From Hyparrhenia diplandra (lineage: Eukaryota; Streptophyta; Magnoliopsida; Poales; Poaceae): a DNA stretch of 64,000 bases. Of the stretch, positions 1 through 12,676 are shown one piece after another. The stretch covers positions 62,001-126,000 of the forward strand of contig JADLZK010012213.1 of NCBI GenBank assembly GCA_015847255.1. The letters run 5' to 3'. The position numbers and the translations under genes are program-made. The notes under the pieces are model-generated. The model saw only the letters and a list, made by a program, of their open reading frames with translations, was not told the origin of the DNA and did no database searches. How positions within the stretch are numbered: position 1 is the stretch's first letter; every line of letters starts with the position of its first letter.

Positions 1-1004
1 GAGATTTTAATATAATGAGAAAACCTGAGGATAAAAGCTCAGGGGATTTTGATCCTAAATGGCCAAATCTATTTAATGCTGTCATTGAATCTCTTGATCT
101 TAGGGAGATTGTGATGTCAGGCCGCCAATATACTTGGGTGGGGACTGGGGAGACCACCCTACTTTTGAAAAAACTAGATAGAGAGTTCTAGTCAGTACGG
201 AGTGGGAAAATCAGTTCCCATTAACGACGGTCGAGCCTAGAGATAGGAATATTTCTGACCATACCCCCCTTGTGGTTAACACTAGAGCTTCGACTCACCA
301 AACCGAAAACCGACCTTCAGATTTGAGAGGGGCTGGTTAATTCGGGATGGCTTTTTATGACATGGTTGCAAATATCTGGCAATCTGAGAATTCGAGATTC
401 GACCCCACTTGAGCGTTGGCGGTTTAAGATCCGTGAGACTCAGACAACATCTTAGAGGCTAGGCTAAACATACAGCAGGATCCTCTGTAAAAAAAAAAGA
501 AAATTTTGTTAGCTCTTTTAGAGAATCTTGATAAGAAGGCTGAAATTGGCCCTTTATCTCGATCAAGAAATCAATTTTAAACACTACCTAAAGGAGCGTC
601 TAGTTTGTCTTTTTTGAGAGAGGAGGAACTAAAATGGTATGAGAGAGCCAAAGTAAAAACCCTTTTGGAGGGTGATGCTAATACTAGGTTCTTTCATCTA
701 GTGGCTAATGGGAAACATCGTAAGCAACATATTTATAAACTTGAAGATGATCAAGGTGTGATTGTTGGCGATGACCGTCTCAAAAGCCATATTACTAATT
801 ATTATAAAAATCCTTTTTGGGCCACCAGAAAATTCTGAGATCACACTAATTGAAGATCAAATCTTAGATATTCCACAAGTATCCCCAGAGGAAAATGATA
901 TCCTCATTAGTCCTTTCACTGAATCTGAGGTGAGGGATGCAGTCTTCCAAATGGAGCATAATAAAGCTCCAGGACCTGATGGGTTTCCTGCGGAATTCTA
1001 TCAG
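1..1004 (+). mobile_element. LINE non-LTR retrotransposon fragment (endonuclease to start of RT)
   Basis: Seen: broken plus-strand frames read as a plant L1-type ORF2. The first 300 bases give an endonuclease-like stretch with DFN near the start, a SGRQYTW segment, a KLDREF segment and a later SDHTPL motif, which is the AP-endonuclease order. From 605 a frame reads ...KTLLEGDANTRFFH, the conserved linker before the reverse transcriptase. From about 930 a third frame reads NKAPGPDGFPAEFYQ, the first RT block. Homology stops abruptly at about 1004, before the catalytic RT motifs. The left end is cut by the window. The frame changes several times, so this is a dead copy. LINE assignment is confident; the family is not determined. 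Confidence 0.88.
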
Positions 1005-2907
1005 GTGTTGTGCTTGGCACTGGTTCTCTGTATTTCTGGGCTGCTCATTTGGCTGGTCCAGTCTAGGGTGCATTGGCATCTTGGTGTTGTGCTTGGCTGG
1101 AGGCCATCGGCCTCATTGCTGAAAGTGGTAGAGACAGGTAACCTCCTCTGTTTATTACTAATCTTCAACCATGCTGGAGTCTGGAACTGTCTATTCACAA
1201 AAAAAAAAAAAAGGAACTGTCGACAGACTGTAGTGATCTTTACATGGCAAAATGGAAGTTGCTAGCTGTCCATTACTTTCTGTTTATAGCAGATCTCTCG
1301 CATGCTCAAGTTTCCTGCAACAATCATCCTGTGCTCTGGTGTGCGATTTCCATTTAATCCTTGTGCGAAAACAATATGCTTATAAGAAAGTTCATGCCTT
1401 AAACTTAGCTGCTGCTTACTTGCTACAATATTTTTTTTTTCTAACAAGAGTAGCCTTTTATTTCCTATGTGCTAATTTCATTACAGATCTAATGAAGGCT
1501 ACTGATGAGGAGCACACACAAATTCTACTTTACTTGGTCTGATCCATGAGGAGGTGGGTAACCTTTTTTGTACTGCAAAAATGTAAATGGGTATGCAAGA
1601 GAGTTTGCTCCTCATGCTATGGTTATATGATAGGAAAATGTACTTCAGTGGGAAGCTAATTGCAGTTCATGGTAGCCTATAGTTTGTGTTGGAAGGTGTC
1701 TCTCTAAAACAGTGGGAGGAGTGGGAAGGCTCCTCGTGGATATTGCACTGTCTACTTCTGTTATCATTTCATTTATAGAACCAAATAGCAGCTGATGTGA
1801 TGATCTCTTGGGTCGACTCAAGTTCTCCTATACTTCTCTTTAGATAAATGGTAGGTAAATTCTTGGGATATATTGTTCTTAAATGAATTGAATTTTTAAG
1901 CATGAAGATTTATGACTTTGACTTTTTCAAACGTTGCAGAGAAGAAGAAACTATTGTGTTGCGGCCAGCTGAGGTGGAGGCGTTAAGCGTAGGTGGGTTC
2001 ATCAAGGAGGTCGCTGGGTAAGGAAGCCCTAGCGTGGAGCCATCGTTCGCGAAGGCGAGGGGAGGCATCACAAATGCCTCCTCGCCAGCCCCGCCTCCAC
2101 CACCTGCCATCGCCACTTTACAGAGGTAAACCCCCTCCTCTTGTACTCAGTTTTGTACGGACACGTGTGTTAAACATTTAATACTTATTTTTTTTTCTAA
2201 GAAGAGGCTTTCAGATGCATTTAGGTTTTTAGCAACTATTTCCCTCATTCCTGTTGATTTGATGCAGGGGGAGGAGTAGCTGGCTGGATGTGTGATCAGT
2301 GGGCCATTCTAAATCACGCTGAGTCTTCTCCATGGATCATAACACTTACAACCAAGAATTGTCTTGCAAACCTTGTGCTCAATGTAAAGTGACAAAAATA
2401 TAGTTTCATAGTGCATATGTCTTACATGGTTGAATGATGAATGATTCTTATTATTACACTGTTTAGAAAAATTGCCCCAATATACATAATTATTGTCCCC
2501 ATTCTAACGCATGGGCATAGACCTTGACTTTGGCCACATCTCACTCATGTTAGAGATCGGCTCAATGTGGAAGAGAGGAAGAAAGTTGTTGGCAGTAAGA
2601 CTCGATTGTGTAATGTGTTGACATTTCGAGCACTCATTGGTTTTTGTAACTATACAACATGTTCATGCTCAAATTATTAGGGCATTATTTGTTCCCATTG
2701 CAACCTACGGAAGGTCTATACATTAGAGTTGGTGATCCTGCGATGCCGTGCTCTCGTGACTTGTTAATTTCATGAACTTGTTTGGATCGATTGTCACTTT
2801 AACATAGATATTTAATTTCACAGTCCTGTAAACTTATCGTGCGATATGTGTGTTTTTAGTATGAAATCTTAGTTATCCCCGTAGCAACGCACGAGCACGA
2901 TACTAGT
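1005..2907. other. Unassigned stretch, possible Helitron-type 3' end at its right border
   Basis: There is no supportable gene. A GC-richer patch at about 1910-2120 is open on the minus strand and rich in Gly and Ala, but it lacks a recognisable domain and could be a captured gene fragment. The sequence at about 2878-2907 (GTAGCAACGCACGAGCACG followed by ACTAGTA) resembles the CTAG-type 3' terminus seen on many grass Helitrons. A related motif (TTCTAACGCATGGGCATAG) lies at about 2500-2520. No matching 5' end or Rep/helicase coding was found. Confidence 0.3.
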
Positions 2908-5065
2908 ATAAGAACATTCTTGTCAAGGCCATAAGCCATAGCAGCAGCCGTCGGCTCACAGACGATGGATCCGCATAACATTTGGACCAGCGATTACTCG
3001 AGCAAATGAATGAAGGTGTGTGTTGATGAATGAAACGTTGTGTGATAAACCCCACCGCAAGCCGACATGCATGGAATGAACACACACAGTCAGAGCATGT
3101 TTGTCCTCTGCTTTTCCGATCCCTGCCAACATCTCCTTATCCTCTCTGCAGATGCTCTGCTTTGCACCAGTATATCATACACACACAGAGATGCTCTGCT
3201 TTGCAAGGAAGCAAAACATAACGGATCAGAGCAGATCACAAGCCAAATGGCCGGCCGGGACCAGCCTCCTTGCAACGCCATGTATGCAAGGGTGCGATTG
3301 AGAAAGATGAACGAAAATAACATGAGAGCAGGAAGGAAGAGACATGGAAATTATTCAGACAAGAAAAACATTAAGCATCTGATGAAGGGGATCCCTGCAT
3401 TCAACTAGCCAGCCTTTAGGCGGAGAAGCATAGATGTAGATGCAGCTAGCAGCCTAGCACAGATTAAACGACTAGAAACGACTTGTTTGCAATTACCAGT
3501 CATCAAGTAAGGCATAACTTGCGATGTGCACAATTCTGACCTGCTTCCGGCATGCATGCTGTCTGTGTACAAAAAAAAAACATGCTGCGAGATTGCAGAA
3601 TTCATTCCTGAATGAAAGAAGGAAGGAATTGTAAGTGAGACAGAACAACTCTAAAGTTTGGTTCTTAGAGTGTGTAACAAGCATTGTATCTTCATCTCCT
3701 TTCTTCCATTAACAAAAGCGGGTATCAGTTCCAGAGGCAAGGAATTCCTGCGTTCAGTTTGCCTTTGGACACAGGAAAAGGACAACTGCGAGTAGTACAC
3801 AGGATATTCCAGTTCCAGCAATGTCTGATTTCTATTCCTAGCACAAATTAAGCAATTATTTTAGTTAATTAACGGTGCATTTATCAATCATCAAGCAAGG
3901 CATTGCTGAGTTGCCTAATATACAACAACTATATACTACTCTACGAGTAATGCCTGCTTCCATTCTAAGTCTGGCACTCGATTCTTGGAGTGTGTAGCAA
4001 GAATTGGATCGTCAACTTTTTTTTCCTTTTTCCACCTGGTCCATCATAAATAAGCTAAGGCACATGCCTGCTGCCGCTGTGCCTATCGCATTACTTCCTC
4101 AAGAGCAGTTAGCCCAACACCAACTGAGACGCAAGCAGTACCGGCAAATTGAGGTGATTATTCCATCCTCTATCCAGCAACTATATATGCAGCGACAATT
4201 TTAAAGTTCATTTGTCTAATATCTTCTTGCTTGTTTGCATTGTTCGTCCATCCTTTTCCAAGAGATTCTCTAAACCTTCAACTATATCTGTATTTATAGA
4301 ACCATCCCATATATATTTCCTACATATATCTCTAGTTTTGGTTCTGTATACTTTAACACCTTATCACATTTTTTCTTGTGTGCAAATTTCATGGGGGAAC
4401 TACCACATTTTGAATTTAGAGAGCAGTGTAGCCTCTCTATTGATGGAGAGCGAGAAGGGTGGTTTCAGATTGCAAAAGAGATGGATAGTGATTTTGGGAG
4501 TTTTTAGGAGCCTGGCTTTATGTATAGATCCTCTTAGAGATGCTCTACGTTTGTTTCGCTAGCTACCTATACATGCATGATTGTTGTATTCAGATTAATG
4601 TAGGATCATGCCTGTATCAGTAGCGCATCTACATGTTAACTGCATGTTCTATATGTATCATTCCTAAATAAAAAGGAAAAAGAACAGCGAAATAGGTAGC
4701 TAGAGCGTGACTGCTTCTACTCCAGCGTTAGCTTTTAAACTCCAAGTTGATCGGTGTAAGTACACTAAACGTCTTGATCTTTAAACTCCCTGCTGCTCGC
4801 CTTTTGGTGCAAATAAGCATACTACACGCCTTGATCCTTAAACTACAGCATTTTCTTATCCATTTGCAAATCCTAATTCTCTTTAAAACAACCCATAGAT
4901 CTAGTTTGAAAATAGAATGATCACATTCCATATCATGAGGATCCAGTGTAAGGTGATCTAGTGTGAGCGACACAAAAGAATAAATGATCCTGTGGTTTTT
5001 CTAAAGAAACAAGTGTTTGATTCTGATGTACTTGTATACGTATAGGACGGACGTTTGCTCGAGCC
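2908..5065. other. Upstream region of NLR1, with a diverged internal duplication
   Basis: No gene is supported. Two diverged tandem segments, about 3455-3715 and 3840-4035, share a 'caatcatcaagcaaggcat'-like block, a tgcctgcttcc block and a 'cttggagtgtgtagcaag'-like block. The region at 3100-3230 carries short CTCTGCTTT motifs that recur in the other NLR-flanking segments (13.98, 15.57 and 38.15 kb). An AT-rich tract at 4210-4560 has no clear ends and may be an old transposon. The promoter of NLR1 should lie in the final few hundred bases, but I see no decisive TATA box. Confidence 0.4.
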
Positions 5066-8000
5066 ATGGCTGCCATCTTGGATGCTATGGGACCCTACGT
5101 GATGCAGCTGATAGCCGACATGGCAACAGAAGAGGTGAAAATGCTGCTAGGCATATCCGGCGATATTGAGAAACTAGAGAACAACATGGAAAGTATCAAA
5201 TGCTTCCTTGCTGATGCTGAGAGGAAGCGCATCACTGAATTGAGTGTGCAAAGATGGGTGCAGAAGCTCAAGAACGCCATGTATGACGCCACTGACATCC
5301 TGGACCTATGTCAAATTGAAGCTGACAAGCAGAGGGAATCGAAAGGTAGCTGCATTGTTGAAAAGGCTCCAGGTTGCTGCCGGCCATTGATCTCCTGTTT
5401 ACGGAATCCTGTCTTCGCACACAAGATAGGCAGCCACATCAAGGAGCTGAACCAGAGGCTGGACAACATATACAAAAGAGGCTCACAAGTTCAACTTCAT
5501 CAATCTAGGATCCCAGCCAGAACATAGGATGTCCACTAGAGAGAACGTGACATCTGAGTTTGTTGAGTCAGCTATTGTTGGTGAGAAGATTGAGAGGGAT
5601 ACAAGGGAGCTTGCTCAGCTGCTAACCATCACTGGACACCATGACATTAAAGGGGTGGCCATTGTGGGCACAGGTGGCATGGGCAAGACCACCTTGGCCC
5701 AGAGGATCTTCAATGAGACCACTGTCCAAGGGCACTTCAAAGTGAAGATATGGCTAAGCATTACCCAACACTTTGACGAGGTTGAGCTTCTCAGGACAGC
5801 AATCGAGCATGCTGGGGGAGTCCATGGTGGGTTGCAAGACAAGACCCTCCTCTCACGGAAGCTCACCAACACCTTGTCCACGGGCAGGTTTCTCCTGGTC
5901 CTGGATGATGTATGGAGTAATGTAGCATGGAGCAATGTGCTTAGTGTTCCAGTTAGAAATGCTACTAAAAATGAACTGGGAAACTGGGTGCTAATCACTA
6001 CAAGATTAGAAGACTTAGCCCTACAGACCGGAGCCTCCTTCTACCAACATCATGTCAGCCCACTCAACGAAGACGATGCTTGGTTGTTGCTCAACAAACA
6101 GTTGCCGCCAACACATGGTCAAGTTAGTGAACACATACCATTTTTTTTGGCAGTTTAATGCACATTATTCCCTTAACTCCATCTATTTAGGGCCTATTTT
6201 TACATTGTAGGTTTAGAAAACAATGGTATCACAAACTAGTTGTTTTATAAGAAAGGATGCGTATTATTATCCTCATTTGTTATTATGATAAATAACTCCA
6301 AGGAAAGCCACAAATATGCATCAAAATTATCGAGCTTTGTTGCTGAATCTCAAGTAACTCATAATTCCGCATCTAAATTATCCACACTATAATGTTAAAA
6401 GTGCTCCTGTACAGCCTTGAACCTTTGAGATACAAAAGTCTTAGAAGTTTGTGGAAATGTTTAGTACCTATAACTAATCAAATTGCTTCTTTTTTATGCC
6501 CTCTCTCTCTCTCTTTTTTTTTTTTTTTTATGCATAATACTCATACAGATACTTTGTTGCTACTATCTAGGTGTCATAGTTTGACCAAGTAATCTATATG
6601 GTTTTCATCAATATTCATAGTTTTTTATCTGTTTGCATCACAAATCTATGTGTCCACAATGTGTTGTTGTCCGTGAGCTGCGATGTCATGGACGTAGATA
6701 ATAGCCTTCATATTTGATCCTATTTGTTATTGAAAGTTTTTATGCATATATCATAAGTTGAAACTCTAGTTGTACATTCAACTATTAAGAAAAAAATAAC
6801 AGACATTAGGGAATGAACCCATTGCATGGAAGGAGACACCCTTGCAACAACGCATAAAAGCTTAAGAGCTCCTAGAGACAACATCCATAATGATAAGCTA
6901 AACAACACATATTTGAGAATGATTTCGAGTTACGATCCCATCTACATGTAAAATTGGCCACTAAAATCATAATTTGATATTGGCAATTTATGCATATTTA
7001 AGTCATGCTTGATTGGCTACCGAAATTTTCCATGCCAAGTATTCAATAAGCAAAAGTTGTGAAAAGTTGCACAAAAATATATATCATCGATTTGGCAAGC
7101 CAAATGTGTGATGTTGGCAAGTTTTGGTAGCAAACTATATGAAAGCCAAAAATTAATGTGCATCAACGTGAGATGGGCCCACAAAGTCCAAACTGAACAT
7201 TTATAGGAAGAATGCAATTCTCACTTCCCAAGAAGTCAAATAATTTGAAGTTTGACCAAAATTATATAAAAAACTTATAGAATATTTCTTCATGATAATT
7301 TTATTTAGAAACAAAAATGTCAATATTATTTAATATAAATTTGGTCAGATTTGAGCTAGTTTGACTGGTGTGAATACCAAAATTGCATTCTTTTTCGCAC
7401 ACAAGGAGTATCTACCATTTTAACTTCTTCCGCGCAAGGGGTGGGTGGGCGGGGGCAGCATATAAAAGATTATATACTTTAACAAATTGGCTAATTGGAT
7501 ACCTTTTTACAAATTAAATATTGTAAATTAAATGTTTTATTAGTGGAAATGGTTGTTTTGTGCTGGTAGGTACATGGAACTAATCACCTGAAACATGTTG
7601 GGATGAAAATTATCAGCAAGTGTGGAGGTTTACCACTTGCTATCAAAGTGATGGGAGGACTACTAAGTACGAAGCCCCGAAGTGAGGGTGATTGGGAGGC
7701 TGTTTTGAACCATCGTGCATGGTCAATAGCTGGATTGCCCAAGGAACTGGACAATGCAATCTACTTGAGCTATGAGCATTTGTCTCCCCAGCTGAAGCAG
7801 TGCTTCCTATACTGCTCACTTTTCCCAAAAGGTACGAGTATTTGGAAAAATGAAGTTGTTCTGATGTGGATCAGTGAGGATTTATCCATGCACCAGACGG
7901 AAGTAGTTCATATGATGATTGGCTAGAAGAAATAGCAAGAGGGTATTACCAGGGAGCTGATCATGAGGAATCTTATTGAACCAACTGAAAGATCAGCTAT

Positions 8001-9664
8001 CACTCGAAATTCATGCACCATGCATGACGTGGTGCGATCTTTTGCTGAGTTTATGTCCAAAGATGAATCTTTTTGTGGTCCAGGAGGAGCAAGATGAAGG
8101 TGGTAGCAGGATCGGCCATGTACGTCGCTTGTCTATAGGATCAACCAAATCAGCACTAGAATGGGATATTCTACAGAAGCACAAATCAGTAAGAACCTTA
8201 ATTATAAATCATAGAATTAATGTTAAGCCTGGTGACTCATTAAGGAGTTTTTCTACCCTAAGAGTGCTGCTTATAAGCGGTGGTACTGATTGTGATAGAT
8301 TGGTTGACTCTCTATGTCAACTGAGACACCTGAGATACCTCCACTTCGTGAATACAAACATATCTAGGCTACCTGGAGACATTCATAGGATGAAGTTCTT
8401 GCAGCACATTGTGGTTCCGAAATGTCCACAGCTAGACCATCTTCCTAGCTGCATTACACAGCTTCTGCATCTAAGAACTCTTAACATGTTTGGTTCCCAT
8501 GACAATGTTATAATACCCAAGGGGTTTGGTCAGTTAAAAAATCTAAGAACACTTTGTGGGTTCCGAGTACATTTGGACAACAACCAGGGCAGGTGCTGGT
8601 GCAGCTTGGAAGAGATAGGTCCTTTGTCCCAGCTTAGGAAGCTTACTTTACATTGTCTAGAAAAAATGTGGCTGCTAGCTCGTTGGCTGAAATGGCCATG
8701 ATTAGTAGCAAGGGGCACCTTGATCACTTGGGACTATATTGGAGTAGCGGCGGATTCATGGGACTGAGGGATGAAACCAAGAAGCAACAGCAGCAGCGAG
8801 CCGTGGAGGAGGTAATTGAGGAGCTCAGCCCTCCATCCAGCATACGACATATAAGCATTAAAGGATACTTTGGTAGCAGGCTACCAAATTGGATGATGGT
8901 TCCAACTACATGGGTCTTTAAGAGCTTGAGGATTTTAAAGATGTATGAACTTGGTTGTTGCACCCAACTCCCCAATGGTTTTGTGCAAGCTTCCTAGTTT
9001 GGAGTCTCTAGCCATTAATGACGCACCAGCCGTCAAGAGTGTTGGGCCTGAGTTCCAGTCACCATCCTCCATGGAAGTGGGTAGAGGTATTGTCACTACT
9101 AGATCAGTTGTAGGTTTTGCTAATCTGGCAACTCTTCATTTGGTTGGCTTATGTCAATGGGAGGAATGGGACTGGGAGGAGCAGGGCGAGGATTTGACTG
9201 TAGATGCTATGGCTATGCCTGCTCTCAAGGTTATCGTGATTGGTAACTGCAAGCTGAGTTGTCTTCCAACAGGGCTCGCTAGCATGAAGAGGCTTGCTTT
9301 GAGAGAACTGAGCCTGTACAAGCTAAGCAACCTGACATATGTGGATAACTTCCCTTCTGTTGTGGAACTTGACGTGCTCGATTGCCCTAAGCTTACGAGG
9401 ATCAGTGGCCTCTCCAGGTTGCAGAAGATAAGGATCTTCAGCTGCCCGAATCTGGAGGTCCTGGAAGGAGTCCCATCACTTGACAGCATGGAGATGGAGG
9501 ACACCACCATGGAGACACTTCCAAAATATCTGACAGCTGTAACCCCAAGGTATCTCAAATTGACTTGCAACAAGAAGTTGTATGAATCCTTGGCAACAGG
9601 ATGCTCATCTGAGAACGACAAGATCAGCCACATTAACTCACCCACTATCGACTACTTTAGCTAA
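5066..9664 (+). pseudogene. NLR1: CC-NB-ARC-LRR resistance-gene homologue with multiple small frameshifts
   Basis: Family role: intracellular immune receptor; the NB-ARC domain binds ATP/ADP and the LRR senses pathogen effectors. Seen: ATG at 5066 in good context (gccATGG). An Rx-type CC domain at 5066-5470 contains YDATDILDL. After a one-base shift at about 5474 (four A where NLR2 implies three), NB-ARC continues with P-loop GTGGMGKTT (about 5664-5690), kinase-2 LLVLDDVW (about 5892-5915) and RNBS-B WVLITTR. A donor CAA|GTTAGT at 6122/6123 and acceptor ggtag|GTACAT at 7569/7570 give a phase-0 intron. Exon 2 has GLPLAIK, CFLYCSLFPKG, MHD (8020-8028) and LRRs to about 9660. Relative to NLR2, further one- or two-base shifts lie near 7882, 7954, 8068, 8664, 8982 and 9657. 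Apart from these shifts I saw no in-frame nonsense change. It is either a young pseudogene or an intact gene with consensus errors. Confidence 0.9.
6123..7569 (+). other. Intron of NLR1
   Basis: AT-rich intron between the two NB-ARC exons, bounded by GT (6123) and AG (7569). It is at the same codon position as the NLR2 intron but unlike it in sequence. It holds a T-run and CT tract at about 6500-6530. A degenerate Stowaway-like element is possible at about 7213-7411, because both ends read like worn TTCCCAAGAAG and CTTTTTCGCACACAAGGAGTA termini around a TTTGACCAAA core. No open frame here has recognisable homology. Confidence 0.7.
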
Positions 9665-10260
9665 AGATGAAGATTAATTGCTGCACCGCCGGATCAGAAA
9701 TGAAGCAGGTATATATCTAATTATTTATCCTGGCTGTTACTTTTCTGACGCAAGTAAATGCGGTCATAGTCCCTTGCATAATGCTCCCTTAGTACGTCTT
9801 CTGAAGCGAACTTGATTTATGCAGGTATCGATATGCCTATTCTTTGCAGTGGGAATGGAAGGGAATCGAATTGGTGCGAGCTCATCATCTCCAGCACGCA
9901 GATTTCAGTTTTGTGCCATCTGATTGCCTTTGCTTTGGCCAAATTTCATTTCTAGTGAGACACACATGACTCTGTACACATTGACTTGGTCTGGGCGATG
10001 CCAGCCAAATTATATGGTGAGAAGCAGAGTGCTGAATATAGTCCTTGTGTTGAAACACTAGCACTAGTGGATTTATTTATAATGAAGGTGTGGTGAGAAA
10101 CGGAATGTTCTGTAATACTATATAGTAGACCGCAAGCAGACTTGGAACACAAACAGGCAGAGCAAAGGTTGTCCTTCCTCTGCTTTCCCGATCCCCCCAA
10201 AAACCTTCTCCTCTGCTTCGCGGGCTTCACAAATATATATACACGTATAACCTATGTTCC
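9665..10260 (+). repeat. NLR 3'-flank, copy A (paralogous to 15.38 kb and 37.65 kb)
   Basis: This segment directly follows the NLR1 stop and matches the segment after NLR2 (37645-38160) in order: GATCAGAAATGAAGCAGGTATAT, a 'gcaggtatcgatatgcc'-like block, a catctccagcacgcagattt block, gccaaatttcatttcta, and ttatatggtgagaagcagag. It probably includes the 3' UTR and polyadenylation region. It marks the extent of the unit duplicated with the NLR gene. The blocks from the ttatatggtg...gcagag motif onward recur a third time at about 15.39 kb with no NLR attached. Confidence 0.75.
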
Positions 10261-10972
10261 ATCCCTGCTTAATTTAGACTATTGACTAATTGAGAACAGG
10301 TGGTATGTATGCATCCATGGCATGCCATGCCATGGTAAATCTTGATTTCATTGTCTGTCGTCCAAACAAGGAACGAAACGTACAGGTCCTCTGCTTTCTG
10401 AAGGAGCAACACTGTCTGTCTGTGATTATTCTTCTTGCCTGGTCGGTTCGTTCTGATGCTATGTTTGTATGCAAGGTGGCAACCTGGTGAAACGAGGCAC
10501 GACCTGCCTATCTATGCATATGTATGCTTAATAATATTTCCAAGCACCGGAAAAGCTGTGGCATCGTATATATATGAACAGAGCAACGAGGAAGTAGTTC
10601 AGAGCATAAACAAAGCAGAGCAAGAGCAGATGCAGCGCCAAGGCACCCTGTCGCTAGGGCTCCTGTGGCCTTGGACCCAGGTCGACACATGAAAACAAAC
10701 AAGACATCTCGTGCGCAACGCACTCCGCCTGTAAACTAGTCCTTAAATTCAAAGCACAGTTAGTGATGTACATGCGAGAGCAGGCCTTAAATTCCTTGGT
10801 AAAATTTGTCACTGACGAGGTTCGCTCAGATTATTCGGTCAATGGGTATATGTGCAACGATGCTGCACTGCCACCAACTCTTCTTTCGAGTTATTTATTT
10901 ATCATCTGCTTTTCTTGCAAGCACATGACAATTTTTCTCCACCTGCACATCCAACGAGAGGACATCTACAAT
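10261..10972. other. Intergenic sequence with a short segment repeated at 16.28 kb
   Basis: No gene is supported. The segment at about 10850-10950 (gtgcaacgatgctgc...ccaccaactctt...tttatcatctgcttttcttgcaag) recurs in diverged form at about 16285-16385, which again links this region to the sequence in front of the mariner insertion. A catggcatgccatgcc self-repeat lies at about 10316-10335. Short AAGCAGAG and CTCTGCTTT motifs occur here as in other NLR flanks. Confidence 0.5.
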
Positions 10973-10974
10973 TA

Positions 10975-11230
10975 CTCCCTCCGTTCCCAAAACATGCACC
11001 TACAGGTTCCCGTGCCCATAAAAGTAACATATGTTTAACCAAATTTCTACTAAATACTATTCACATTTATGACTTTAAATTAATTTATTAAAAAAATACA
11101 TCTCGTAATGAATCTAATGATATTTATTTGATAACATAAATATTAATAGATTTTTCTATAATTAATCAAACAGAAGATACTAAACCGTAACACTATGCTA
11201 GAATTGTATGTTTTTTGGGAATGGAGGGAG
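10975..11230. mobile_element. Stowaway MITE (256 bp)
   Basis: The terminal inverted repeats CTCCCTCCGTTCCCAAAA (left) and the complement of TTTTTTGGGAATGGAGGGAG (right) are flanked by TA at 10973-10974 and 11231-11232. The interior is AT-rich and non-coding. Stowaway elements are short non-autonomous relatives of mariner transposons, mobilised by plant mariner transposases such as the type encoded at 27-29.5 kb. Confidence 0.92.
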
Positions 11231-11282
11231 TAATGGTACACTGCCTGTGAATACTGGTACGACAAGACATGTCTAACATTTA

Positions 11283-11515
11283 CTCCGCTGTCCCTAATTG
11301 ACCGTCACCGTCGGTTTCGTGCCACCAGTTTGACTCGATTTGTACAAAATACATGCAACATTTATATCTCCAAATAAATTTATTAAAAAACTAGGCGAAA
11401 AGATCTTTCCGATGATACTAATTACTTAGCATAAATTATTTATATATTTTAATATATAATTGCGGCCGATAGTTTTCGGGAGGCGAGAGCGACAAACATT
11501 TAGGGACGGAGGGAG
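11283..11515. mobile_element. Stowaway MITE (233 bp)
   Basis: The left end CTCCGCTGTCCCTAATTG and right end CATTTAGGGACGGAGGGAG are inverted repeats flanked by TA at 11281-11282 and 11516-11517. The left end has drifted from the CTCCCTCCGTCCC consensus. The interior is AT-rich and non-coding. It is 52 bases from the previous MITE and of a different subfamily. Confidence 0.88.
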
Positions 11516-11564
11516 TATTTAACAAGTAGCACGGAAAGTCATGTATCATTCACAGTGTTGCAAG

Positions 11565-12673
11565 CACCACGTAGAACACGTACTATAGGGGCGGCTAGCG
11601 ATGCTCTGTAGTGGCGGTTTTGCGGCCGCCCTAACACCATTCTGGAGTGGTTTTACGTAGGGGCGGGTTGGTGATGGAGCCGCCCCTACAATACGAGCCG
11701 CCCCTACTTGTGAATTCACGTTTTCAAAATAAAAAAATAGCAAAACATTTTTTTAATCGGGCGAGCCCCCATCGGTCAACCACCCGTCCGCTCCGTATAA
11801 TTTTTCGCGTAAAATCGCGGCCTTCTGCGGCGGTGGGGGTTCAAACCCGCGACCTCGCCCCTCGCGGTTCCTACCCCACCACTGCACTACACACTCATAT
11901 GCATCCATATCTCATTCGGATCCCCATATTATACAAATTCGAAAGTGAAAATTGACTATTTGAGGTCCTAAATGGATTCAAATCAAAAAGTGGTCAACTA
12001 CAAAGTTTCATAACTTTTCAAGATCTATAATTTTCATTTAGGGTGTTTCTCCATCCGAGGTCGTTTACGAAATTTGAATTTCAAATTTGGGACATTTGAA
12101 CGTAGGTTTAGCATGACTAGATGATTCAAATTAAAAAGTGGTAAAATACAAAGTTTCATAACTTTTCGAGATCTACAATTCTTATTTAGAAAGTTTTTTC
12201 CATCCGAAGCCGTTTAAAAAATTCAAATTTTGAAATTTAGACATTCAAACCCCACATTTTGAGTCATCAAATTAAGTCAAATGAAAAAGTTATTAACAAT
12301 AAAGATTCGTAACTTTTCGAGATCTACATCTTTTATTTAGGTCATTTTCCCATCCGAGATTATTTTATAAAATTTAATTTTTAGTACCTTATTTTAAAAT
12401 TCGCAATCCACTCTAGGGCGCCTCAATATAGAGCCGCCCCTACGTGGACATTAGTAGGGGCGGCTAGATATTAAACCGCCCTTGCTAATAGTAGGGGCGG
12501 CTCGTAACACCAGCCCCCCTACAATGTCCACAGAAGGGGCGGCTGGTCTTGTGGGTGGGTGGGGGTGGGGGGGGGGGGGTGTGGTGGGGATACCACTATA
12601 GGGGCGGCTCAAAACAAAAACCGCCCCTACTCAAAAAGTGAGGCGTTCTTATAGTGACCTTTTTGTAGTAGTG
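11565..12673. mobile_element. Non-autonomous CACTA (En/Spm) element, 1.1 kb
   Basis: The right end is the complement of CACTACTACAAAAAGG. The left end is a worn version, CACCACGTAGAACACG. Both are flanked by the 3-base direct repeat AAG (11562-11564 and 12674-12676), the size expected for CACTA transposition. Subterminal AGGGGCGGCT and AGCCGCCCCT motifs occur about a dozen times within 150-250 bases of the ends, in both orientations, and these are the usual transposase-binding arrays. The middle is AT-rich with an internal tandem repeat and no transposase, so it depends on an autonomous partner. A G-rich run at 12555-12590 could form a G-quadruplex. Confidence 0.9.
11970..12385. repeat. About 148-150 bp tandem repeat, three diverged units, inside the CACTA element
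   Basis: The block 'aaagtttcataacttttcg agatcta' (with variants) starts near 12001, 12149 and 12299. It is followed each time by a tttatttagg-like stretch and a ccatccgag block. Spacing is therefore 148-150 bases. No coding function is suggested. Confidence 0.85.
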
Positions 12674-12676
12674 AAG

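Noticed and set aside
4212..4562. 116-residue plus-strand frame as a membrane protein gene
   Set aside because: It is AT-rich with hydrophobic bias expected from composition, has no homology I recognise and no promoter or leader context.
12555..12590. Telomere-like or functional G-rich array
   Set aside because: It is a simple G-rich run within the CACTA element with no telomeric repeat unit.
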